From: DATJLY01 sp035532935
Lineage (GTDB): Bacteria > Pseudomonadota > Alphaproteobacteria > ATCC43930 > CGMCC-115725
Direction: 5' to 3'
Length of the DNA stretch: 64,000 nucleotides
Assembly: GCA_035532935.1 (NCBI GenBank)
Contig: DATKQE010000107.1
Span: forward strand, 36,694 to 100,693
Shown: piece after piece, positions 34,887 to 44,187 of the stretch
Layout of the letters: the number at the start of each line of letters is the position of its first letter
How positions within the stretch are numbered: the stretch's first letter is position 1
The notes under the pieces: generated by a model
Database searches by the model: none
The model's input: only the letters and a program-made list of their open reading frames with translations
What the model was told of the DNA's origin: nothing
Position numbers and translations under genes: made by a program

Positions 34887-35816
34887 TCATTCGAAGAGAA
34901 GGCTCTTGGCGTCCGGGTTGCCCTTGATGAGGTGCTGCTCCTTGCACACATCGATCCAGAATTGAATCTGCTTCGGCGTGACGTTGACGTTGAACGGCGG
35001 CAGCGGGATCGAGGCGACCACCTTGGCCGGCAGGCCGGTGTATTTCGCGACCGCCGCATCCGCCGCGTCCTTGTGCGTCTTGACGAAGGCCTGCGCTTCT
35101 TCCATGCCGGCGCGCAGGGCGGCGATCGCCGGCTTGTGGGCAGCGGCCCACTTGCGCGTCGTCGCATAGACGACGGTGAGCGTACCGTCCGGCGTGTCCT
35201 TCAGCCAATCGGACACCGCATAGCCCGCGCCCGATTGGAGGATGCGCGCGGTGAACGGCGCCTGCGCCGGGTAGGCGTCGATCTGCCCGCTCTTCAGCGC
35301 GTCGGCCGCCTGGGGAAAGCCGACCTCGACAAATTTGACGCTACTGGGATCGACGTGGTTGGCCTTGAGGTTGCGGCGCAACATGATGTCGAGCAGCGCG
35401 CCCAGGCCCGGCACGCCGACGGTCTTGCCCTTGAGGTCGGCGGGCTTCTTGATGCCGGAGCCCGGCCGCGCCACGAGCACGTCGCCGGTCAGCGGATAGA
35501 CCGCGCCGCCGGCGATGACCACGAGATCGAGCCCGGCATCGTCGGCCTGCAATACCGAGGGCATCGTCGGCCCGCCGATCTCGACCGATCCGCTGACGAT
35601 CGCGCCCGGAATATTGCCGGAAATGGCGGTCTGCACGAAATCGACATCGAGGCCGCGCTTCTTGAAGAAGCCCTCCTGTTGGGCGACATAGCCGAGGGTG
35701 AAGCCGCTGACGGCGGTATAGCTCATCTTGATCGTCTCGAGCGCGCGCGCCGGCCCCGGCAGCATGAGCGCGAGGACGGCGGCGCCCACCGCCGGCAGCA
35801 AAGCCTTGAACCGCAT
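34887..35816 (-). CDS. NitT/TauT-family ABC transporter substrate-binding protein
   Basis: 309-residue periplasmic protein with a signal peptide (MRFKALLPAVGAAVLALMLP, cleavage after ARA). The NMT1/SsuA-like fold has TLGYVAQQEGFFKKRGLDVDF near residue 41, GSVEIGGPTMPSVLQADDAG and TPDGTLTVVYATTRKWAAAH. Such proteins bind small anions, sulfonates, pyrimidines or aromatic acids. It is divergent from the ATPase/permease operon that starts 182 nt away, a probable shared regulatory gap. The substrate is unknown; an aromatic acid is plausible from context. Confidence 0.88.
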   Translation of the reverse strand: MRFKALLPAVGAAVLALMLPGPARALETIKMSYTAVSGFTLGYVAQQEGFFKKRGLDVDFVQTAISGNIPGAIVSGSVEIGGPTMPSVLQADDAGLDLVVIAGGAVYPLTGDVLVARPGSGIKKPADLKGKTVGVPGLGALLDIMLRRNLKANHVDPSSVKFVEVGFPQAADALKSGQIDAYPAQAPFTARILQSGAGYAVSDWLKDTPDGTLTVVYATTRKWAAAHKPAIAALRAGMEEAQAFVKTHKDAADAAVAKYTGLPAKVVASIPLPPFNVNVTPKQIQFWIDVCKEQHLIKGNPDAKSLLFE

Positions 35817-35997
35817 GATCCCCGTCCTCCGCTCGATCGTTTCGACTCCCGCGGCGCCGGTCGCCGCAGCCGAAATCTAGCACGCCGGTACCGCGTGTAG
35901 TAGCGCGAAGCCGGCTCGACAAGGATCGCCGCAGCGGGCAAGTTGCGCTCATGGCATTCACCATCTTCGGCCATCGCTGCGGCAGCGGCCTCGGACC

Positions 35998-36780
35998 ATG
36001 ACCACGGAGCCATCGGGCACGCCGCCGCTGATCGAGTTTCGCGGCGTGCACCACGCTTTCGGCAGACGCCCGGTTCTGCGCAACATCGATCTCGGCGTCG
36101 CGCGGTCGGAATTCGTGTGCATGGTCGGACCGTCGGGTTGCGGCAAGACGACGATGCTGCGCATGGTCGCGGGCCTGCTCGCGCCGATGGAGGGCGAGGT
36201 GCGCTACCACGGCAAGAAGGTCGGCGAACCGGCCCATGAGATCGCCTTCATGTTCCAGGATTACAGCAAGGCGCTGTTGCCGTGGCGCAGCGTTGCCGGG
36301 AACGTGTCGCTTGCGCTCGAAGCAAGCGGCGTGAAGCGCGCGGCGCGGGCCGACCGGATCCGCGGGCTTCTCGCCAAGGTCGGGCTCGCCGGGCACGAGG
36401 AACAGTTTCCGATGCAGCTTTCGGGCGGCATGCAGCAGCGTCTGCAGATCGCCCGGTGCCTCGCGCAGGAGCCGTCGGTCCTGCTGATGGACGAGCCGTT
36501 CGGCGCGCTCGACGCGATGACGCGGCAGGCGCTGCAGGACGAGCTGTTGCGCATCATCCGCACCACCGGCATGACCGCGCTCTTCGTCACCCACGACCTC
36601 GAGGAAGCGATCTATCTGAGCGACCGCGTCGTCGTGCTCCACCCCAATCCCGGCCGGATCGCCCAGATTTTCCCGGTGACGCTGCCGAAGCCCCGCAACC
36701 AGTTGACGACGCGCGAGCATTCGGAGTTCCTGCGGCTGCGCCACGAGATCTTCAACTTCATCAGCGAAGGCGAGCCATGA
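35998..36780 (+). CDS. NitT/TauT-family ABC transporter ATP-binding protein
   Basis: 260-residue ATPase. Walker A is GPSGCGKTTML, the Q-loop region AFMFQDYSKALLPWRSVAGN, the signature LSGGMQQRLQIARCL, and Walker B VLLMDEPFGALDAMTR with the H-loop VTHDLEEAI. These fit SsuB/TauB-type importers. The stop overlaps the next permease start by 4 nt (ATGA). It is the first gene of an ATPase-permease-permease operon. Confidence 0.93.
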   Translation: MTTEPSGTPPLIEFRGVHHAFGRRPVLRNIDLGVARSEFVCMVGPSGCGKTTMLRMVAGLLAPMEGEVRYHGKKVGEPAHEIAFMFQDYSKALLPWRSVAGNVSLALEASGVKRAARADRIRGLLAKVGLAGHEEQFPMQLSGGMQQRLQIARCLAQEPSVLLMDEPFGALDAMTRQALQDELLRIIRTTGMTALFVTHDLEEAIYLSDRVVVLHPNPGRIAQIFPVTLPKPRNQLTTREHSEFLRLRHEIFNFISEGEP

Positions 36781-37535
36781 GGTTTCTGAAGGGCGCCGCC
36801 TTTCCGCTGGGATTCCTGGCGCTGTGGGAGATCTGGATGCGGGCGGCGGGCATTCACAGCGATTCGCTGGCGCCGCCTTCGCAAATCGCCGTGGCGTTCT
36901 ATGGCGTGCTGGTTGACGGCACGATCCTCGACCGTACCGGGCAGACCCTGGCCGCGGCGCTGGCCGGATTGGCCATCGGCGGCGGCCTCGCGGTCGTCTT
37001 CAGCGTCGTGCTCGGGCTGGTGCCGACTTTCGCGCGGCTGATGCAATTCTCGATCGAGGTGTTGCGGCCGGTGCCGCCGGTCGCGCTCATTCCCATCGCG
37101 ATGCTGATCTTCGGCTTCGGCTTTTCGATGGAGATCACGCTCTGCGCCTTCGCCTGCTTCTGGCCGGTCGCGATCTATGGCCATGCCGCGATCGTCAATA
37201 TCGAGCCGCAGCTTTTGGATCTGAGCCGGGTGCTGCGTCTGTCGCCCTGGGCGCGCGCGGTCAAGATCGTGCTGCCGGCGGCGCTGCCGCGCTATTTCGT
37301 GGCGTTCCGCCTGTCGGCGGCCGTCGCGCTCATCATCGCGGTCACGGTCGAGATCGCGATCAATCCCCTGGGCGTCGGCTTCGAGCTGATGAAGGCGGCG
37401 CAATCGCTCCATCCCGCCCGGATGTTCGCGATGCTGCTGTGGATCGGGTTCATCGGCTGGTGCCTCAATGCCGCGCTTCTGTTCGCGCAGCGCCGGCTGT
37501 TCGGCCCTGCCGGCCTGGCCGCGCGCGCGCGATGA
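36777..37535 (+). CDS. ABC transporter permease (NitT/TauT type), subunit 1
   Basis: 252-residue inner-membrane permease with about six helices. The EAA-type coupling loop is NIEPQLLDLSRVLRLSPWARAVKIVLPAAL near residues 142-171. The start overlaps the ATPase stop and its own stop overlaps the next permease start (ATGA both), so three proteins are translated in a chain. No substrate can be named. Confidence 0.92.
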   Translation: MRFLKGAAFPLGFLALWEIWMRAAGIHSDSLAPPSQIAVAFYGVLVDGTILDRTGQTLAAALAGLAIGGGLAVVFSVVLGLVPTFARLMQFSIEVLRPVPPVALIPIAMLIFGFGFSMEITLCAFACFWPVAIYGHAAIVNIEPQLLDLSRVLRLSPWARAVKIVLPAALPRYFVAFRLSAAVALIIAVTVEIAINPLGVGFELMKAAQSLHPARMFAMLLWIGFIGWCLNAALLFAQRRLFGPAGLAARAR

Positions 37536-38296
37536 CCCCGCTGACCCGCGCGCTCTGGATCGTCGCCAGCATCGCAGTCACCGCGCTCCTGGTCGTGGCG
37601 TGGCAGATGGCGGCCGATTACGGTGGCATTCCCGCGGTGTTCCTGCCCGGGCCGAACCAGGCCTGGGCGGCGCTCGTCGATGGCTGGCGCGCGGGCGCGA
37701 TCGCGAGCGTGACCCTCGCGACGGTGAAGCGCATGATCTATGGCTGGGCGCTCGCCTCGCTCGGGGGCATCGTCATCGGCGCCCTCATCGGCAGTTCGCG
37801 GACGGCGCGCGACTATCTCGGTCCGACGCTGGAGCTGGTCCGGCCGGTGCCGGTCTCCGCCTTCATGCCGGTGGTCATGGCGTTTCTCGGCTTCGGCGGC
37901 AACATGGTGCTGGTCGTGGTCGCGATCGGCGCGGTGTGGCCGGTGCTGCTCGCGACCGTGCATGGCGTGTCGGCGCTCGAGCCGCGTCTCGTCGACGTCG
38001 CGCGCATGCTGAAGCTCGGCCGGGCGCAAATCCTGTGGAAGATCGCGCTGCCGAATTCGCAGGCCGATATCCTGGCGGGCGCTCGGCTCGGCCTTACCGT
38101 GTCATTGATTCTCACCGTCGTCGGCGAGATGCTGACCAGCGAGAACGGTCTCGGCTATTACATCCTGGCCCAGGGCCGGGCGTTTCATTCGGCCAATCTC
38201 TTCGCCGGCGTGATCCTGTTGGGGCTCATCGGTCTCGTCAGCAATCTCGCGCTGCAGGCCGCCGAATTCCGCCTGCTGCACTGGAGCCGGCGCTGA
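37532..38296 (+). CDS. ABC transporter permease (NitT/TauT type), subunit 2
   Basis: 254-residue permease with an N-terminal helix ALWIVASIAVTALLVVAWQM. The central segment is VRPVPVSAFMPVVMAFLG, and the coupling loop ALEPRLVDVARMLKLGRAQILWKIALPNSQ. It differs clearly from permease 1, so the transporter is probably a heterodimer, which is less usual for this family. The gene for the methyltransferase-like protein follows after 26 nt. Confidence 0.92.
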   Translation: MTPLTRALWIVASIAVTALLVVAWQMAADYGGIPAVFLPGPNQAWAALVDGWRAGAIASVTLATVKRMIYGWALASLGGIVIGALIGSSRTARDYLGPTLELVRPVPVSAFMPVVMAFLGFGGNMVLVVVAIGAVWPVLLATVHGVSALEPRLVDVARMLKLGRAQILWKIALPNSQADILAGARLGLTVSLILTVVGEMLTSENGLGYYILAQGRAFHSANLFAGVILLGLIGLVSNLALQAAEFRLLHWSRR

Positions 38297-38322
38297 GCGA
38301 GAGGGAGTTGCCGCGCGCCGCG

Positions 38323-38958
38323 ATGTCAGACAGCGATCTGCCCGGCCTGCCGCCGCAAGCCTTCACCAAGGACGACCGGACGCCGGATCGTCTGTTCTAT
38401 GCCGCGCCGCGCTTCGTCACCCATATCGACGATCGGGCGATCGCGGCGGTGACGGCGCTCTACCGCGAATTGTTCCCGCCCGGCGCCACGATCCTCGACC
38501 TGATGGGGAGCTGGGTCGCGCATCTGCCGCCCGACATCGCCTATGGCGACGTGATCGGCCACGGCATGAACGCGGACGAGCTTGCGGCCAACCCGCGCTA
38601 CGATCGCCGGTTCATGCAGGACCTCAACGAGAACGCGACCCTGCCGCTCGCATCGGAATCGGTCGACGCCGTTTCCCTCTGCGTCTCGGTGCAATATTTG
38701 CAGCAGCCGGTCGCGGTGTTCCGCGAGGTCGCCCGCGTATTGCGGCGCGCCGGCCTTGTCGCGATCACCTTCTCGAACCGCTGTTTCCCGACCAAGGCGG
38801 TCGCGATCTGGCAGGCATTGGCAAGCGGCCAGCACGAGCGCCTCATCGCGCTCTATCTCGACCGTGCCGGCTTTGCCGCCGTCGAGCGCCGCACCCTCGT
38901 CGCGGAGGATGCCGGCACCGATCCGCTCTGGGCCGTCATCGGCCGCAAGACCGGCTGA
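38323..38958 (+). CDS. Class I SAM-dependent methyltransferase-like protein
   Basis: 211-residue protein. Motif I is degenerate, ATILDLMGSWVAHLP rather than the usual glycine-rich loop. It is followed by YGDVIGHGMNADELAAN (acidic motif II region), LPLASESVDAVSLCVSVQYL (motif post I/IV) and ARVLRRAGLVAITFSNRCF. This matches type-11-like methyltransferases, but the target is unknown. The ATG at 38323 is used; a TTG 15 nt upstream sits closer to GAGGGAG and could be the start. Probably in the importer operon. Confidence 0.78.
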   Translation: MSDSDLPGLPPQAFTKDDRTPDRLFYAAPRFVTHIDDRAIAAVTALYRELFPPGATILDLMGSWVAHLPPDIAYGDVIGHGMNADELAANPRYDRRFMQDLNENATLPLASESVDAVSLCVSVQYLQQPVAVFREVARVLRRAGLVAITFSNRCFPTKAVAIWQALASGQHERLIALYLDRAGFAAVERRTLVAEDAGTDPLWAVIGRKTG

Positions 38959-39039
38959 GGCGCGGCCGAATTTGTGCTTCGGCCGGCGCGGCCGGCGTGC
39001 GATGATGGCGCCATCTTCGAAAACCCGCCGGAGGCTGTG

Positions 39040-39732
39040 ATGACCCACTACCTGCTCGTCAGCTTCAAGACCTGCCCCTGGGTGCAGCGCGCGGCGATCG
39101 TCCTGCGCGAGAAGAAGACCGCGTTCGAATTCCGCCACATCGAGCCCGACAACCGGCCGGACTGGTTCCTTGCCATCTCGCCGCACAAGAAGGTGCCGGT
39201 GCTGCGCATCGACGACAAGGTGTCGCTGTTCGAATCGAACGCCATTGCCGAGTACCTGGACGAGACGATCGCGCCGCGGCTGCATCCGGAAGACGCGATC
39301 GAGCGCGCCATCAACCGCGCCTGGACCGATTACGTGCCGACCTTCGCCGACGTGGTGACCGCAACCGCCTACGCCGACACCGAGGCCGAATACAACAAGG
39401 CGGCGGAGAAGATCCCGGTTCCGTTCGAGCGGCTCGAGCGCGCGCTCGAGAAGCAGGGCGCCGGCCCCTATTTCAACGGCATCCGCTACGCGCTGGTGGA
39501 CGCGGCCTATGCGCCGTTCTTGCAGCGCTATTTCTTTCTCGACCGGGTCAAGAAGCTCGGCCACATCGAGCGGTTCCCGCGCCTCAAGGCCTGGGGCGAG
39601 GCGCTGGTGCGGCGCGAATCGACCCACTCGTTCCCGCCGGATGAATTCGAGACGATGTATCGCGACAACCTGAAACGCCGCAAGAAATGGGTGTCGCAGT
39701 TCATCGACGGCGCCAAGGCCGCGGCGGAATAG
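39040..39732 (+). CDS. Glutathione S-transferase family protein
   Basis: 230-residue GST-fold protein. The N-terminal thioredoxin-like domain has SFKTCPWVQRAAIVLREKK with a possible catalytic Cys in CPWVQ. The glutathione-binding ISPHKKVPVLRIDDKVSLFESNAIAEYLDE (VPVL and ES motifs) follows. The C-terminal helical domain includes YFNGIRYALVDAAYAPFLQRY. It lies 46 nt before the gentisate dioxygenase gene. In gentisate operons a GST-type maleylpyruvate isomerase is common, so that role is possible but not shown. RBS GGAGG upstream. Confidence 0.87.
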   Translation: MTHYLLVSFKTCPWVQRAAIVLREKKTAFEFRHIEPDNRPDWFLAISPHKKVPVLRIDDKVSLFESNAIAEYLDETIAPRLHPEDAIERAINRAWTDYVPTFADVVTATAYADTEAEYNKAAEKIPVPFERLERALEKQGAGPYFNGIRYALVDAAYAPFLQRYFFLDRVKKLGHIERFPRLKAWGEALVRRESTHSFPPDEFETMYRDNLKRRKKWVSQFIDGAKAAAE

Positions 39733-39778
39733 AGCCTCGCGGGCCCGGTGCGACCGGGTCCGCGAACAGGAGCGGCCC

Positions 39779-40837
39779 ATGGCTTCGCGCAACGATTCCG
39801 CTCCGGCAACGGCGGCCGAGCAGCAGGCGTTCTACGCCGAGATCGATCCGGTCAACCTCGCGCCGTTGTGGGAGCGCATCCACGAGCTCGTCGCGGCCGA
39901 GCCGGCGCCCAAGGCGGTCCCCAATCTCTGGCGCTACGACGCGGTGCGGCCGAAGCTGCTCAAGGCGGCACAGATGATCTCGCAGAAGGACGCGGAGCGC
40001 CGCACCCTGATGCTGGAGAATCCGGCGCTGCGCGGCCAGGCGCGCATCACCGATTCGCTCTATACCGGGCTCCAGCTCATCATGCCCGGCGAGGTCGCGG
40101 CGCCGCATCGCCACACGCCGTCCGCCATGCGCATGGTGTTCGAGAGCAAGGACGCCTATTCCTCGATCGCCGGCGAGAAATGCGACATGCGCCCGGGCGA
40201 TTTGATCCTGAACCAGTCCTGGCACTGGCATGGCCATGCGCACGAGGGCGAGGGGCCGCATATTTCGATGACGTGCCTCGACATCCCGCTGGTGCGGTTC
40301 TTCGCCGCGACCTTCGGCGAGCCGCCGATGGAGCAGTTCCCTGACGGCCTCCCCGCCGGGGACGGGCTCGCGCGGTTCGGATCGAGCATGCTGCCGATCG
40401 ACCATGTCGCATCGAGCCAGGTCTCGCCGCTCGCGCGCTATCCCTTCGAGCGCACGCGCGAATCGCTGCATCAGCTCGCCCGCGCCGGCCGCTTCGATCC
40501 CTGCCACGCGATCAAGCTCGAATACGTCAACCCGGCAACCGGCGGGCCGGTGCTGCCGACGATGTCGGCTTTCATGCAGCTCATGCCCGCCGGCTTCGCC
40601 ACCTTGGCGTTCCAGTCGACGGCGTCCTTCGTCTATGCGGCGATCGAGGGGAGCGGCCGGACCACGATCGGCGACCGCGTGTTCACCTGGGGCCCGCATG
40701 ACATCTTCGCCGTGCCGGCGTGGTTTCCGCACCGGCACGAAGCCGACGAGGAATCGGTGCTCTACAGCTTCTCCGACCGCGGCGTGCTCGCCAAGCTCGG
40801 GCTGCTGCGCGAGCGCCGCGGCCAGGAAATCCACTGA
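39779..40837 (+). CDS. Gentisate 1,2-dioxygenase
   Basis: 352-residue cupin enzyme that opens the gentisate ring to maleylpyruvate. The N-terminal cupin carries the Fe(II) histidines: His110 and His112 in PGEVAAPHRHTPSAMRMVFE, and a histidine from the WHWHGHAH segment near 149-155. The C-terminal cupin has PHDIFAVPAWFPHRHEADEES. The start has AGGAGCGGCCC upstream. Immediately before it is a GST-like gene; the HpaB-type monooxygenase downstream is convergent. Name is family-based; salicylate or related hydroxybenzoates are possible alternative substrates. Confidence 0.88.
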   Translation: MASRNDSAPATAAEQQAFYAEIDPVNLAPLWERIHELVAAEPAPKAVPNLWRYDAVRPKLLKAAQMISQKDAERRTLMLENPALRGQARITDSLYTGLQLIMPGEVAAPHRHTPSAMRMVFESKDAYSSIAGEKCDMRPGDLILNQSWHWHGHAHEGEGPHISMTCLDIPLVRFFAATFGEPPMEQFPDGLPAGDGLARFGSSMLPIDHVASSQVSPLARYPFERTRESLHQLARAGRFDPCHAIKLEYVNPATGGPVLPTMSAFMQLMPAGFATLAFQSTASFVYAAIEGSGRTTIGDRVFTWGPHDIFAVPAWFPHRHEADEESVLYSFSDRGVLAKLGLLRERRGQEIH

Positions 40838-40853
40838 GCCGGATCGCCGCGTC

Positions 40854-42332
40854 CTAACCCGCCGCCCGTTCCGCCGCGGCCTCGCGCTCGAAGCGGTCGA
40901 GCAGCGCCCAGATGCGCGCGACATGCGGCTCCTTGTCGTAGCCTTCATAGAGCCCGGCCGCGCCGCGGACGGGATCGCCGGCGAAATAGCGCTCGTAGAG
41001 CTGCTGGCGGCCGGAGAAGGTCGACAGGGCGGCGTCATGGGCGAGGCGGAAGAGCTTGATGCGCGCGCGTGAATCGGCGCCCGCGGCCTGGCAATAGGCG
41101 GCCACGTCGGCCGCCACCGGGCCGTCCAGTTCGGCAAAGGACGGCACCATGACGAGACCGCCGGCGCCGATGATCTCGATGCTCTCGCACGCGCGGCGGA
41201 ACATCTGCGGAAAGAGGAACCGCATGGCGTTGAGCGGCCCGCCCGCCGGAACGACGATGCCGTGCGGCGACACCGTCGCCTCGGCCTCCGACGCCAGGAG
41301 GCAGGCGCGGATGACCTCGACATCGTTGATGCGTTCGGCGAGCAGGCCCTCGATGTGCAGGAACGTGTCGACCTTGGTGGTCCGCGCGAGTGTGAACGCG
41401 AGCGCCATCATGAACTCGGCCTTGGCCAGGTCCTTGGTCACGAACTGATGCGACAGCGCCGCGCGGGCGCCGGTGCGGGCATAGATGGTGTTGTGGATTT
41501 CCACGTCGCGATAGATGAACACGCGCTCCCACGGCACCAGCACGTCGTCGAACACCACCATGCCGTCGGTCTCGTCGTAGCGGACCGAGAGCGGGTAGTC
41601 GAGCGGCGAGCCCGCGCCGAGATGCATGACGCTGGGGCGGCAGATCATGCGAACGCCCGGCGTCGCCACGGGAATGGCGAAGCCGATCGCATAGGGCTTG
41701 GCCTCCTCGGTCTCGGGCAAGGGATAGGAGGGCGCCGACATGACGAGCAGCTCGTCGGCATAGGCGCCAAGCGTGGCCAGCATGCGGGCGCCGCGGATGA
41801 CGATGCCCTTGTCGTTGTCGCGCACCGCTTTCGCCGCCAGGTCCTTGGCCTGCGCCGCGACGTTCTTCGAGCGATCGACCTGCGGATTGGTGAGGGAGTG
41901 GGTCGAGACCAGATCGCGCTCGCGCGCCAGCTCGTAATAGGCGCGCATGTTGGCGCCATAGGGACCGCCGAACGCCGCCGCGCCGGAGGCGAAGCTGCTC
42001 AACACCACGTTGAGAAAATCCGACGCGCGGCCGAACATGCCAAGGGTCTCGTCGTGCCAGCGCTTGACCATCGCGCGGCGGCGCCGCAACTCGTCCGGCG
42101 ATTTCGGCTCGATGAACGACAGCCCGACGCGGTCGCCGCTCGTCGGCGAGCGATAGGTCATCGCCGCCTCGAGCGCGGGCCGGTGCTGCAAATCATAAAG
42201 CGAAGCGAGCGTGCGCGCGCCGCCGGCAAAGCGCGGATCGCGCGTCACGTCGGCGATGCGCTCGCCGTCGATATAGACCGCGCGCCCGTCCCGCAGCCCC
42301 TCCAGCACCTCGGCGCCGGTCCGAATTCCCAT
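40854..42332 (-). CDS. HpaB-family FADH2-dependent monooxygenase (4-hydroxyphenylacetate 3-hydroxylase type)
   Basis: 492-residue flavin monooxygenase of the HpaB/acyl-CoA-dehydrogenase fold. It begins RTGAEVLEGLRDGRAVYIDGE; THSLTNPQVDRSKNVAAQ and DNDKGIVIRGARMLATLGAY are the family segments, with DDVLVPWERVFIYRDVE next to the flavin site. It would need a separate flavin reductase (HpaC-like), and none is visible here. The ATG follows AAGGAGCGATGC. It probably forms a leftward unit with the amidohydrolase gene 39 nt upstream. Confidence 0.9.
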   Translation of the reverse strand: MGIRTGAEVLEGLRDGRAVYIDGERIADVTRDPRFAGGARTLASLYDLQHRPALEAAMTYRSPTSGDRVGLSFIEPKSPDELRRRRAMVKRWHDETLGMFGRASDFLNVVLSSFASGAAAFGGPYGANMRAYYELARERDLVSTHSLTNPQVDRSKNVAAQAKDLAAKAVRDNDKGIVIRGARMLATLGAYADELLVMSAPSYPLPETEEAKPYAIGFAIPVATPGVRMICRPSVMHLGAGSPLDYPLSVRYDETDGMVVFDDVLVPWERVFIYRDVEIHNTIYARTGARAALSHQFVTKDLAKAEFMMALAFTLARTTKVDTFLHIEGLLAERINDVEVIRACLLASEAEATVSPHGIVVPAGGPLNAMRFLFPQMFRRACESIEIIGAGGLVMVPSFAELDGPVAADVAAYCQAAGADSRARIKLFRLAHDAALSTFSGRQQLYERYFAGDPVRGAAGLYEGYDKEPHVARIWALLDRFEREAAAERAAG

Positions 42333-42371
42333 GCATCGCTCCTTCGCGGAACCCGCGGCCGAGCCGGCGGC

Positions 42372-44120
42372 TCAGGCCGATGCCGAGGGCGGCGCGGCGC
42401 GCGTGCCGCGGATAAGGCGCCCCGGCAGCGCGCCGCTCGGCTCGCCATGGCGGTAGGTCACGACGCCGCTCACCACCGTTGCGGCATAGCCGTCCGCCTT
42501 CTGCATCAGGCGCCGCCCGCCGGCCGGCAGATCGGACTGCACATGCGGCGGATGGAGCCGCAGATGATCATAGTCGATGACGTTGAGATCGCCCTTGTAG
42601 CCGGGCGCAACCAGGCCGCGATCGTTCAATCCCACCACCGCCGCGGTCGCTCGCGTCAGTTCGCGCACGGCCCAGGGCAGCGGCAGCCGCACGCCGTCGC
42701 GGCGGTCGCGGGTCCAGTGGACCAGGAGATGCGTCGGCGCGCTCGCGTCGCAGATCATGCCGAGATGCGCGCCGCCATCGGCAATGCCCTGCACCGTGCA
42801 GGGATGCGTGATCATGTCGTGGATCTCGTCGAAATTGCCGTGCTGGAAATTGGCGAGCGGATAATAGAGAAGCCTCGTGCCGTCGCCTTCGAGCAGCACA
42901 TCGTAGGCGTGTTCGAGCGCCGGAATGCCGCGCCGCCGTGCCGCGGCGCCGATGCTGTCGCCGGGCTTGGGCGAATAATCGGGCGGGTCGCCGAGCCGGT
43001 ACATGCGATCGAAGTCGCGCGCCATCGCGATGAGGCGGGGATTGGGATCGTCGGGCGTCTCGGCGAGAAGCCGCGCGCGCAGTTCGGGGCTGCGCATCGC
43101 CGCCACCTTGGCCGCGGTCGAAAGCCCCGCCATGGCGCGGAAGCTCGGCGAGAAGGCGAAAGCATGGGTCGAGCATTCGAGGCCGAAATTCGCCCCGATC
43201 GGGCGGTTGCACACCTGCGCCTTCATGGTCAGCCCGGCCCGGTTCGCGGCCTTGACGAATTCGAGGATATGGCGCCACATCCCCGCTTCCCAGAACGGGT
43301 TCTGCGCAAGATTGAACGAGACCGGCCGTCCGGAAATCTCGCACAGGCGGCGCCACATCGCGAGCGAGGCCGAGCCTTCTGCCATGGCGTCGTTGAAGTC
43401 GTCGATGAATTGCAGCACGCCCCTGCCGAGCGCCTTGAGGCCAAGGGCGATGCCGCGCAGCTCGTCCTCGTTGACGGTGATGGTCGGCGCCAGGCGCCCG
43501 TCCTTGAGACGGTGCAGGATCGAGCGCGAGGTGGAGAAGCCGAGCGCGCCCGCGGCGACACCCTCGGCGACGATCGCCGCCATCCGGGCGATGTCGTCCG
43601 CCAGCGCCGGCTCGCGATCGGCGCCGCGCTGGCCCATGGTGAAGACGCGCACCGGCGCATGCGGCACCTGGGCGGCGAAATCGACGTCGGCGCGGCGGCG
43701 CTCGATCGCGTCGAGATATTGGGGAAAGCTTTCCCAGCTCCAGGGAATGCCTTCGGCCATGACGATGCCAGGGATGTCCTCGACGCCCTCCATGACGCGG
43801 ATCAGGAGATCGTGCTGATCCGGCCGGCACGGCGCGAAGCCGACGCCGCAATTGCCCATCACCACGGTCGTCACGCCGTGGAGCGACGAGGGTTGCAGCC
43901 GTTCGTCCCAGGTGATCTGCCCGTCGTAATGGGTGTGAATGTCGACGAAGCCGGGCGTGACGATCATGCCCTTGGCATCGATCTCTTCCGCCCCGGCGCC
44001 GAGGATGCGACCGACTTGCGCGATCGCCCCGCCGCGCAGCGCGACATCGCCCTCGCGCGGCTCGCCGCCCGAGCCGTCGATGATCGTCCCGCCGCGCACG
44101 ACCAGATCGAATGCCGCCAT
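42372..44120 (-). CDS. N-acyl-D-amino-acid deacylase-family amidohydrolase
   Basis: 582-residue metal-dependent amidohydrolase of the D-aminoacylase type. The N-terminal metal motif is FVDIHTHYDGQITWDERLQPSS (His62, His64). Later blocks are GNCGVGFAPCRPDQHDLL, ALGFSTSR and GIADGGAHLGMICDASAPTH with metal-site residues. The C-terminal beta-domain returns near GYKGDLNVIDYD. The RBS GGAGGAGCC precedes the ATG. Many proteins of this family have unknown substrates; here an amide of an aromatic or sugar is as likely as a D-amino acid. Confidence 0.88.
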   Translation of the reverse strand: MAAFDLVVRGGTIIDGSGGEPREGDVALRGGAIAQVGRILGAGAEEIDAKGMIVTPGFVDIHTHYDGQITWDERLQPSSLHGVTTVVMGNCGVGFAPCRPDQHDLLIRVMEGVEDIPGIVMAEGIPWSWESFPQYLDAIERRRADVDFAAQVPHAPVRVFTMGQRGADREPALADDIARMAAIVAEGVAAGALGFSTSRSILHRLKDGRLAPTITVNEDELRGIALGLKALGRGVLQFIDDFNDAMAEGSASLAMWRRLCEISGRPVSFNLAQNPFWEAGMWRHILEFVKAANRAGLTMKAQVCNRPIGANFGLECSTHAFAFSPSFRAMAGLSTAAKVAAMRSPELRARLLAETPDDPNPRLIAMARDFDRMYRLGDPPDYSPKPGDSIGAAARRRGIPALEHAYDVLLEGDGTRLLYYPLANFQHGNFDEIHDMITHPCTVQGIADGGAHLGMICDASAPTHLLVHWTRDRRDGVRLPLPWAVRELTRATAAVVGLNDRGLVAPGYKGDLNVIDYDHLRLHPPHVQSDLPAGGRRLMQKADGYAATVVSGVVTYRHGEPSGALPGRLIRGTRAAPPSASA

Positions 44121-44187
44121 GGCTCCTCCGGCATCGTTCGCCGTAAACTATACCGCCGCGCCGAGAGCCGCGAAACATCGCGGCATT

